Origin: Termitidicoccus mucosus
GTDB lineage: Bacteria; Verrucomicrobiota; Verrucomicrobiia; Opitutales; Opitutaceae
Reading direction: 5' to 3'
DNA length: 64,000 nucleotides
Assembly (NCBI RefSeq): GCF_038725785.1
Contig: NZ_CP109796.1
Location: 434,001-498,000 of the forward strand
Positions within the stretch are counted from its first letter, which is position 1. Each line of letters starts with the position of its first letter. A program made the position numbers and the translations under genes. Below the pieces are notes generated by a model. The model worked only from the letters and a program-made list of their open reading frames with translations. It was not told the origin of the DNA and searched no databases. Shown here piece after piece: positions 53,901 to 61,212 of the stretch.

Positions 53901-54052
53901 CACGGGCGAGTCGCCGATAGGCGCTAAGTTAAGCTGCGACTGCTACATAATTTCTCACTTAATTATGCCGCAAATTGGCAAATCCTGAGCAGTCGTTGTT
54001 ATTTTTTGGTCATGAATTGCTTAACTTAGCGCCTATCGGCGAGTCGCCCGTG
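53901..54052. mobile_element. MITE-like element with 34-nt terminal inverted repeats
   Basis: Left arm 53901-53934 (starts cacgggcgag, ends gctaagttaagc) and right arm 54019-54052 are inverted repeats with 33 of 34 positions matching. Inside, a second pair (gcgactgct at 53936-53944, agcagtcgt at about 53990) extends the stem. The centre is AT-rich and non-coding. Size (152 nt) and structure fit a miniature inverted-repeat element; no transposase is present in the window. Confidence 0.65.
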
Positions 54053-54208
54053 CCACACGAACCCGCCACGCGAACCCCACGGGCATCCTGCCCGTGCTCC
54101 TTTTCCCACTGATAACGTCGAAGAACCTAAAATATCGCAGCCGCATTTTGTCGTGGAGGGTGCAACCGGAAAGGATGTCAGCGAAAAAAACAAGCGCCAG
54201 CGCCTTTC

Positions 54209-54329
54209 GTAGCGCATCCTGCCTGCCGTTGATACAGAAGGCGCGAAGCGCCGCTGATTTTTTTTGAGTTTAAGAAAGCGGCGCTGCGCGCCACCTACTC
54301 GACGGCAGGCAAGGATGCCTGCGCTACGC
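54209..54329. mobile_element. Second MITE-like inverted-repeat element
   Basis: cgtagcgcatcctgcctgcc near 54209-54228 pairs with ggcaggcaaggatgcctgcgctacg near 54305-54329, with a 5-nt bulge. Inner arms (ggcgcgaagcgccgc and gcggcgctgcgcgcc) extend the structure. Non-coding, about 120 nt. Confidence 0.5.
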
Positions 54330-54429
54330 GCTGCCGCCTTTCCCTAATCGCAGCCGCCATTTCGCTGACATCACTTCCGGTCACACCCGACACGGAGGTC
54401 GTCCCTCCATTTTGATTGCAGCTACAATT

Positions 54430-57400
54430 CTATTTAAAAGTCTCCAATGACTGGATACGCGGAGCGGAGAGGATGCCCATGGGCCTGAGCTGGTATTGAT
54501 AGGCCCAGTCGCCGCCGCGGGAGCGCCAGGCGTCGGGGCCGAGCCAGCGCAGTTCGCGGTCGGTGTTATGCAGCGGACCGAAGGCGTTGTGGCGGTGGCC
54601 GAAGGCGGTGATATCCAGGCGGTGCTTGCCTTTTGCCAGCCTGCCGAGTTCGGCGCGCAATGGCGCGAAGGCCACCGGGCGCGCTGGGTCACCGTCGAGC
54701 GCGACCGTCAGCAGGGCCGCGCCCACGCCGTCAAACTTCACCGCCAGCGCATCGATGCCCCCGGCGGTCAGCGCGCCGTGGTAGGTGACGTTGCCGGTGT
54801 AGAAGGGCAGCCCTTGCGTGGTCCAGTCGCCGAAGGCGAGCCGGCGCACGGGTGCGGTCAGGGTCGCGTGGCGCCCGGCCAGACGCACGCCGAAGTCGCC
54901 GAGCAGGTAATTCCATTCGAGTTCGGTCTTGCGGGTGAACGCGCGGCTAAGCACGAGTTCGTGCCGCCCCGCTTTGAGCGCGGGCAGCGGCACGCGGCGG
55001 ATGGCCTCGTCCACCCACCAGCCGCGGGCGCGCGCGGGCACCTCGCGGCCGTCGAGCGTGATGCGCCAGGCACCGGGTTCCTCGATGGCGAGGTGCGGCT
55101 CCGGAAGGCTGACCTCGCTCGAAAAACGAAAGCGCAGTGCAACGTGGCCGAGTGGCTTGGCGGGCTTGGGGTCCGTCCAAGGTTGCGCCACATGGCCTTC
55201 GCGTTCCGGCAGGTTGCAGCGCGCGCGCACGGCGTTGTGCAGCCGCAGGATCTCCTCGCGCGGCTGCCACGCGCCGTCGTTCCAGCGCCATTCGGCCTGG
55301 TCGAGCAGGAGCGCGTTGGGCTCGGACAGGGTGACGCGCACGGGGTCCGCGAGTACGCCAAGGTCGCGCCAGCGCGGGCGGGGTGCCACCGCAACCGCGG
55401 GGTTGCCCGGACGGAGAGTGAGGAGCTTGTGGCCGTGCGCCTCCAGCCAGAGCGGCACGGTGGTGTTTCCCTCCTCGTGCGCGGCGTGGATTTCATGGAT
55501 GGCGCCGGAGAACGTGTCGCGCTCGAACACACGCCAGCGTCCGTTGACGCGCAGCCGCAGTTCGCCGGTTTCGTGTTTGCGGTTGAGGTGGCAGAGAAAG
55601 ATGTGCCGCTCGGGTCCGTCCTCGCGCAGTTGATACATCAGCTCCGTGCAGCGGATGCCGGCGGCGTCAGCGCAGTCCAGCTCGCGGCAGGATTCAAGCC
55701 GGACAAGCAGTTCGCACCGGTCCCACGCGCAGCGGGCCGCGCGCATCGCCAGCTTGCGTGCGCGGGGCGAGGGCGCGGCATCGACGAGCGCGGGGATTTC
55801 ACCGGCGAAGACCACCGTACCGCCTGCGTCAGCAAACGCCTCCAGGCGTTCGAGCGTGGTGGAGCGGAGGGTCTTGAGCGCGGGCACCACCACCGCGTCG
55901 TAGGACATTTTTCCGACCACAAAGCGCCGGGCGCGCGCAATCGCATCGACGGTGGTTTGTCCGGGCAAAAGCGCCTCGCTGAGATAATCGAAGTCCATCA
56001 GGCCGCCGAGCAGCCAGCGCGGCAGTTCCTCGAACTGCCGTTCGCGTTGCTCCCGTTCGTCCTTGGTCTGCGCGAGCGGGCCGTAGCACAGCCAGTAGGT
56101 CTCGATGGGATGGATCACCGCGACGCGCGCCACCGGTTTTCCGCGCGTCATCACGACGTTGACGCGCGCGAAGTGGTCCTCGATGAGCCGGTATTCGCGC
56201 CACCAGGGCGACTGGTAGTGGATGGACGCGGGGTAGTCGCGCTTGGCCTCGCCGGCCATCGACAGCCACGCGAGATGCGGCACCCGTACCGTCACACCGA
56301 GCGCGGCCTGCCAGTCGCCTTGCGCCTTGTGCCCGATAAAATCAAATGCCCAGCCGGTCACGCCGTAGAGTTCGCTCATCACCCCGGGCCGTCCGTATTG
56401 GCGCGCGACGCTCTGCGCCTGCTTCGCGGTGGTCAGCTCCAGTTGGTCGCAGAGCATGTCGATGCCCGGCAGCTGAAAATGCGCCAGCGAGCGCATGGCC
56501 TCGCCGGTCGCGTGCGTCTGCGAGAACAGCGTCGGCTCCTCCATCATGTGCCCGGTCAGCAGCAGGCCGTTTTTCTGGCACCACGCGCCGAGTTGGGCCG
56601 CATACGCCTGCGCGAAGCGCGCCGTGACGTGGTCATGGTAGCGGTGGCGCGCGATCGAGGCGCGACCGCCGGGCAGTTCCCAAAACACCTCGGGCAGCGC
56701 GTCGAGCAGGTCGAAGCCGTGCGCGTTTTGGAAGGTCTCAAAAAAGTCGCTGGTGGCCGGGATGGTCAGGTCGGTTTGCTGCGCGGCGTGCTCGAAGCAC
56801 TCCTTGAAGGCGTGCTGCGGCTCGTCGGTGAAAATCGCGGGGATGGTTTTGCCGAACTCCGCGCCGAGCGCGGCCTGGTAGCGTTCGTGTGTGACCGCGA
56901 TGAAGCGCGCCAGCGCCGCCGGACTGAGCGTGTCCACGTAGCTTTGATGATTATACCACGGCACGCTGCCGGCGGTTTCGAGGTAGGCGAACCACTCGGT
57001 CTCTTCCGCGCCGGAGGCGGCGGGTTCGTTCTCCGCGAGGCGGCGGTAGCGCGCGAGGCAGCCGTCCCGCAGACGCACCGCGTAATGCGCCAGCAGCACG
57101 CCGTTCTCCATCCGGCCCGCGCGCGCGCAGCTGATGTTCGGGGGGGCGCGCACGGTGCCGTTGTAGGGCGTGGGCGTGAACAGCACATACTTCAGCCGGT
57201 GCCGCGGGTCCTGCGTGACCAGCCCGCCGCCGAAGCCCGAGGGCCAGCGGTCTTCGTCGTAAAGCCAGGCGAGCATCCCGCGCCGCCCGACCTCCGCCAC
57301 GCATTCGCGCGCGGCCGTGAGAAACTCATCTCCGAAATACGGCGTGGCCAGCCCGGTGCGCGCGTGCATATGGAAACCGCCGAAACCCATCTGCGCGAAC

Positions 57401-57558
57401 TGCGCGATCTGCCGCCGCAGTTGCGGCCGGCGCAGCCGGCTGTTCCACGCCCAGAACGGCGTGCCGCGAAACGCCGCCGGCGGCGCGCAGAATACCTTCT
57501 CGTCCAGACGCGCCCGGAGAACGGACGCGTGCGGGATGGCGGGGAGGGCTGGACTCAT
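54430..57558 (-). CDS. Large glycoside hydrolase, GH106-like
   Basis: A 1042-residue protein. The N-terminal TIM-barrel-like region shows PFWAWNSRLRRPQLRRQIAQFAQMGFGGFHMHARTG and GMLAWLYDEDRWPSGFGGG, then IPAIFTDEPQHAF, GHMMEEPTLFSQ and GVMSELYGVTGWAFDF. The C-terminal parts are beta-sandwich and jelly-roll-like. This resembles the GH106 rhamnosidase-like group common in Opitutaceae and Bacteroidetes; the exact substrate is unknown. No signal peptide. The adjacent FAD oxidoreductase starts upstream in transcription, with a 3-nt gap. The long antisense reading frame over this gene is a GC-rich shadow. Confidence 0.85.
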   Translation of the reverse strand: MSPALPAIPHASVLRARLDEKVFCAPPAAFRGTPFWAWNSRLRRPQLRRQIAQFAQMGFGGFHMHARTGLATPYFGDEFLTAARECVAEVGRRGMLAWLYDEDRWPSGFGGGLVTQDPRHRLKYVLFTPTPYNGTVRAPPNISCARAGRMENGVLLAHYAVRLRDGCLARYRRLAENEPAASGAEETEWFAYLETAGSVPWYNHQSYVDTLSPAALARFIAVTHERYQAALGAEFGKTIPAIFTDEPQHAFKECFEHAAQQTDLTIPATSDFFETFQNAHGFDLLDALPEVFWELPGGRASIARHRYHDHVTARFAQAYAAQLGAWCQKNGLLLTGHMMEEPTLFSQTHATGEAMRSLAHFQLPGIDMLCDQLELTTAKQAQSVARQYGRPGVMSELYGVTGWAFDFIGHKAQGDWQAALGVTVRVPHLAWLSMAGEAKRDYPASIHYQSPWWREYRLIEDHFARVNVVMTRGKPVARVAVIHPIETYWLCYGPLAQTKDEREQRERQFEELPRWLLGGLMDFDYLSEALLPGQTTVDAIARARRFVVGKMSYDAVVVPALKTLRSTTLERLEAFADAGGTVVFAGEIPALVDAAPSPRARKLAMRAARCAWDRCELLVRLESCRELDCADAAGIRCTELMYQLREDGPERHIFLCHLNRKHETGELRLRVNGRWRVFERDTFSGAIHEIHAAHEEGNTTVPLWLEAHGHKLLTLRPGNPAVAVAPRPRWRDLGVLADPVRVTLSEPNALLLDQAEWRWNDGAWQPREEILRLHNAVRARCNLPEREGHVAQPWTDPKPAKPLGHVALRFRFSSEVSLPEPHLAIEEPGAWRITLDGREVPARARGWWVDEAIRRVPLPALKAGRHELVLSRAFTRKTELEWNYLLGDFGVRLAGRHATLTAPVRRLAFGDWTTQGLPFYTGNVTYHGALTAGGIDALAVKFDGVGAALLTVALDGDPARPVAFAPLRAELGRLAKGKHRLDITAFGHRHNAFGPLHNTDRELRWLGPDAWRSRGGDWAYQYQLRPMGILSAPRIQSLETFK

Positions 57559-57561
57559 AAA

Positions 57562-58911
57562 TCAACTCGAAGCAACACGACTTGCCGCGTCCTGGCGAGC
57601 AACCGTTGCGAGCTCTTCGGAAAATTCACGGCAGGGAACGATGGCGCCGTGTTCACGCAGGACCGCGTGAATTTCCGCCAGGGGCACCTCGCGCAGCTCG
57701 CATCCTTTTTGCGCCGCCAGCGCCGCCGCCGCACCCGCCGACTGCCCCATGGCCATGACGGAGGCCTGGATGCGAAACGCCGAGTGCGCCTCCTGGTCGC
57801 CGGACACATTACGCCCGGCGACGATGAGGTTGCGGCTGTCGCGCGGCAGCAGCGCCCGGTAGGGTATCGTCGGCAGCACGCCCTCGCGCAGCGGCCGCGT
57901 ATCCACGCCCGGGCCGCAAATGTGATGAATGTCGATGGGATAAAAACTATAGCACACGGCGTCCTCCCACACCCGGCCCGATTTATAATCATCGCCGCTC
58001 ACGCAAACCTCGCCGACGATGGTCGCCGTCTCCCGCAGACCGCATTCCGTCGCGAAGTAGTCGTAATGGAAATGATCCAGCCCCGGCTGCTCGCGCAGAA
58101 AGCGCTGCACCCGCAGAATCAGCCTTCGCGCAGCCAGTTCGGCCTCCGTCCGTCCGCGACTCGTGCCGCCATCGATGCCGGAGACATGCACGCTGTTTTC
58201 ACCGTGGACGCGGAGAAAATATTCCACCGGTCGCGTCTCGGCGGACAAATCCGAGCGCTGGAGACGCCCCGCCGCCACGGCCTTCTTAAAAGCCCGCTCA
58301 AGCACATCCAAGTCCAGTGTACTCAAATCATAACCCGCCGTCCGCACCGTCAGCGTGCCGGGTTGAAGATGAGGGTTTTTCGCCAGCGGAAGCCCGGCCT
58401 GCGCCACGACATTGGCGTCGCCGGTGCAATCGACCAGCACACGGCAGCGCACCTCCCGCAGCCCCTCTTTTTCGCAAAGTGTGACGACCCACCGGTCGCC
58501 GCGCCAGGCTACGCCGGCGAGCATGGTATGCAGCGACAGAGTCACCCCTGCTTTCACCACGCGCTCATCCGCCAGCGCCGCAAACGCCGCACGATTCACC
58601 CGGACTTGCAGACGGTAGTGCGGCCTCCCGCGCCACTTGGAAAAGTCCGGCAGCACGCCGCCGGTTTCGGCCACGGCATCGGCCACGAGATCCCAGCCGA
58701 TGCCGGCGATGACCTGCTGGCCCCATGCATGGAAGAGCCCGGGGAAATTGACCGCATTGAGCACGAGGGTACCGCCGAGCACGCCGCTTTTCTCGACCAG
58801 CAAGGTGGATGCCCCGGCCCTTCCCGCCTGGATGGCGGCCACCACGCCGGCCGTGCCTCCGCCGATTATTATGACATCAAAGGCGTTGCTCCTATTTTTG
58901 CCGTTATTCAT
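57562..58911 (-). CDS. FAD-dependent oxidoreductase
   Basis: A 449-residue flavoprotein of the FAD_oxidored group often found in carbohydrate gene clusters. The dinucleotide motif is DVIIIGGGTAGVVAAIQAGRAGASTLLVEKSGVLGG, and a second glycine-rich site is RVLVDCTGDANVV. A C-terminal FAD contact is present at RNLIVAGRNVSGDQEAHSAFRIQASVMAMGQSAG. No signal peptide. It lies directly upstream of the GH106-like gene, so it may oxidise a sugar or its derivative to allow cleavage by an oxidative mechanism; that role is inferred. Confidence 0.9.
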   Translation of the reverse strand: MNNGKNRSNAFDVIIIGGGTAGVVAAIQAGRAGASTLLVEKSGVLGGTLVLNAVNFPGLFHAWGQQVIAGIGWDLVADAVAETGGVLPDFSKWRGRPHYRLQVRVNRAAFAALADERVVKAGVTLSLHTMLAGVAWRGDRWVVTLCEKEGLREVRCRVLVDCTGDANVVAQAGLPLAKNPHLQPGTLTVRTAGYDLSTLDLDVLERAFKKAVAAGRLQRSDLSAETRPVEYFLRVHGENSVHVSGIDGGTSRGRTEAELAARRLILRVQRFLREQPGLDHFHYDYFATECGLRETATIVGEVCVSGDDYKSGRVWEDAVCYSFYPIDIHHICGPGVDTRPLREGVLPTIPYRALLPRDSRNLIVAGRNVSGDQEAHSAFRIQASVMAMGQSAGAAAALAAQKGCELREVPLAEIHAVLREHGAIVPCREFSEELATVARQDAASRVASS

Positions 58912-58950
58912 GTTTGATATAATTATCTCTGTTGTGAACCGCGCCCAGCC

Positions 58951-59526
58951 TCACTTGGAGGTTGAGGAAATTACCGTATGTCCGACTCCAAATATCTTGG
59001 CGGCTTCGACAAGGGGTTTCGCATGATGCCCCGCCCCGAGCGCGAAATCAGGTGCCGCGCCCTCCGCCTCCCAGCGCTTTAAAAACACATCCGCGCTGAC
59101 TCCCTTCGCGGGCGCGAACCGCTGCGACGACAATTCGCCCTCGGCGATGAGCAGCGTGCGACGCCCGTCCACTCCCTTGATGACCGACAGCATCGTGACC
59201 GCGCCCGGACCGACAGGCGGCGGATCATCCGCGCCGCGTCCATCCGTCACGATATTGATATAGTTTGCCGTCCTGCCCGCGCCCTGCGCCGGACGTAGGC
59301 GGCCGCGGCAGCCTGCAATCTCCAGGCAGTCGAATATTATCATCGCCGCGTCCTTCCCTGCACCAGGTTTGCCATGGGGCGCAAAGGCATGCCGATTGTA
59401 TTGACGGCTCTCAATAATCAACCTGGATACCAGGGGCTGGAGCGCGGAGCCGGGGGTGCCCTCGTGATAGTAGGCATGGCTCTCATCGTTCCCATCGATT
59501 TCTGTGATATTATATTGGGTGTTCAT
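58951..59526 (-). CDS. Hypothetical protein, first gene of the second carbohydrate set
   Basis: A 191-residue protein starting at MNTQYNITEI (59526), not recognised. It contains hydrophilic beta-rich sequence with TANYINIVTDGRGADD, VTMLSVIKGVDGRRTLLIAEGELSSQ and ADVFLKRWEAEG...HHAKPLVEAAKIFGV. No signal peptide or membrane segment. It is divergent from the AraC regulator across a 56-nt control region, and followed by the FAD and GH106-like genes. The last part resembles the substrate-binding half of an L-fucose-isomerase-like fold, but I do not assign it. Confidence 0.6.
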   Translation of the reverse strand: MNTQYNITEIDGNDESHAYYHEGTPGSALQPLVSRLIIESRQYNRHAFAPHGKPGAGKDAAMIIFDCLEIAGCRGRLRPAQGAGRTANYINIVTDGRGADDPPPVGPGAVTMLSVIKGVDGRRTLLIAEGELSSQRFAPAKGVSADVFLKRWEAEGAAPDFALGAGHHAKPLVEAAKIFGVGHTVISSTSK

Positions 59527-59582
59527 GATCATATTTCCTACTTGCCAGAAAGGCATCCGCCTCCTGAATCCTTCGTCCTGAA

Positions 59583-60485
59583 ATGACGGGCGCACCCGAT
59601 AACGAACAACTGGCCGGCATGCCGAGCGGCTCGATGCGCCTCATCGACTGGACCAGCCTCCAGTGCCACCTGACGTGGGTGTATGAAGGGCCGGTTTTTG
59701 ATTGCGCGCGCACAAGCCGTGAAACCACCAACGACGTCTCGTGCTGGCTGATGCGAAGGGGGCGTGTAGAGCTGACAACCGGCGGCAACCGCGTAACCGC
59801 GAGGAAAGGCGAATGGGCGTTTGTGGCGGCGCCGACGCGGACGCAAAAGTTCAGCGCGGACGCGGAGATACTGTCGGTGCGTTTCCAGCTCGCGTGGCCG
59901 AGCGGCGACCCGTTGTTCGCGCGGACCCAAAACCAGGTGTTCCCGGCGGCACAGTTTCCCGGGCTGGAAAAAACCGCCATGCGGCTGCTGCGCCTCGTGC
60001 GGCGGCACATGCCCAAAGTCGACGCCAATGTGCAATTCGAAAAATGCTCCCTGGATGTGTTCCTGAGCGTGCAGAACCTGCTGCCCGCGTGGCAGCGGGC
60101 GTATGTCGAGACCATGCTCGCGCTCGGCCACATGCCGCACCGGCTCACTGGCGTGGACGAGCGGGCGCTGCAACTCGTGAGGACGCTTGACCATCATCCG
60201 CTGGAGGAGTCGTTTGCCTTTGTGCGGTTCGCGCGCGACGTGGGTTTGACCCCGCAATACCTGGCGGGAATTTTTCTGAGAAGCTACGGGATGACGCCCA
60301 AACGCTACCTCGAGCACCGCCGTCTGGAGGCCGCGCGCCACGCGCTCGCGCACACCTCGATCAGTGTGAAGGCCGCGGCCTACTCGCTGGGCTTCCGCCA
60401 CGAGTCGCATTTCTGCGCCTGGTTCAAACAGCATGAAGGTCGCACGCCCTCGGACTTTCGCACCACTCAGGGGAACGGGCGCTGA
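59583..60485 (+). CDS. AraC-family transcriptional regulator
   Basis: A 300-residue regulator. The N-terminal part (about 20-180) is a cupin-like effector domain (VSCWLMRRGRVELTTGGNRVTARKGEWAFVA). The C-terminal part (about 200-298) holds two helix-turn-helix motifs of the AraC/XylS type: SFAFVRFARDVGLTPQYLAGIFLRSYGMTPKRYLEHRRLEAARHAL and SVKAAAYSLGFRHESHFCAWFKQHEGRTPSDFR. It is divergent from the 58951-59526 gene and would control that - strand set. In-frame Met alternatives lie within the first 20 residues. Confidence 0.93.
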   Translation: MTGAPDNEQLAGMPSGSMRLIDWTSLQCHLTWVYEGPVFDCARTSRETTNDVSCWLMRRGRVELTTGGNRVTARKGEWAFVAAPTRTQKFSADAEILSVRFQLAWPSGDPLFARTQNQVFPAAQFPGLEKTAMRLLRLVRRHMPKVDANVQFEKCSLDVFLSVQNLLPAWQRAYVETMLALGHMPHRLTGVDERALQLVRTLDHHPLEESFAFVRFARDVGLTPQYLAGIFLRSYGMTPKRYLEHRRLEAARHALAHTSISVKAAAYSLGFRHESHFCAWFKQHEGRTPSDFRTTQGNGR

Positions 60486-60742
60486 CAAAATCGCAGAAGC
60501 AACGCGTCCGCATGGCGGACAGGCGGGATGGCGAAAAACGGCGGGGATGATTTCCGGCATGGGGAATGCGAATTGCGGCCCATGCTCGTCCCCTCTGGGG
60601 CAGGCAGGCAATTGTCCTTGGCTATGAATATTAAGAAAATCATTATGAATTCGATGAATCACCTCCCTGTTCCTGCGCGAGTACCGTGATTATAATATTA
60701 TAATGCGTATTCATAACCGGGCCCTTTGGAAGAAAGCGCGCA

Positions 60743-60925
60743 TGCAAGTTTGCTTTCGGCACCGGGCTGGCCCTGGTCTTTGACCTTACCGACGCGGAGA
60801 ACGGGCGCGTCATTGAGCGGCTCACCATCGAAAGCACGCCTGTGAGCACCGGTGCCCGCGCATTGGCGGTTGTCGACGGCTGCGTGACGCCGCCCGCCGA
60901 CATGACACCCCGCCCAAAGCCATAA
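60743..60925 (+). pseudogene. C-terminal protein remnant
   Basis: A 60-residue open stretch without a start codon, reading FAFGTGLALVFDLTDAENG then RVIERLTIESTPVSTGARALAV and ending PRPKP at 60925. Codon use is like the surrounding genes, so it is probably the tail of a lost gene. The family is not recognised. Confidence 0.35.
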
Positions 60926-61115
60926 ACAGCGCCCCTCGATTGCAGGTGCACCGCGCTGTCCGGAATTCAAGGGTAATCGGAAAAAGAAATGTCGTAATGT
61001 TTAGATATTCAAAACACATATAACCCACTCATTTAAGGCATTATCAGAGAGTATTTAGAATAGATAAAATCAATAACGTCTCTTTTATTTATTTGGCGAT
61101 GGCATCATTTTTTTA

Positions 61116-61144
61116 TTGACGTTCTTTTTTTACGAACATTTATT
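61116..61144 (+). promoter_or_regulatory. Candidate promoter of the autotransporter-type gene
   Basis: TTGACG (61116-61121) and TTTATT (61139-61144) are spaced 17 nt apart in an AT-rich stretch about 70 nt before the ATG. A short inverted repeat gttc/gaac overlaps the spacer. Confidence 0.35.
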
Positions 61145-61212
61145 TCGCTCCACTACTTGTTCTCCCACCAAGTTTCAGGCCCCTCGATTACACCCACAGG
61201 AATCCCTTTACC

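Larger units (their letters stand above)
53501..54429. other. Repeat-rich intergenic region
   Basis: About 930 nt without a supported gene. It contains several short self-complementary phrases (gcggcgacttgtcgccgc, cggcgctgcgcgcc), the phrase gcatcctgcccg in several variants, and two MITE-like inverted-repeat elements listed separately. It separates two carbohydrate gene groups. Confidence 0.6.
60486..61212. other. Intergenic region with a gene remnant and AT-rich leader
   Basis: About 730 nt. It holds a perfect 16-nt palindrome attataatattataat (60689-60704), a gene remnant (60743-60925) and an AT-rich stretch (60990-61150) that probably serves as leader of the autotransporter gene. Confidence 0.5.

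Noticed and set aside
54496-58917. A 1473-codon open frame on the + strand across the GH106-like and FAD oxidoreductase genes
   Set aside because: It is the antisense of two well-supported - strand genes; its composition is Arg/Gly/His-rich as expected for a GC-rich shadow and no domain is visible.
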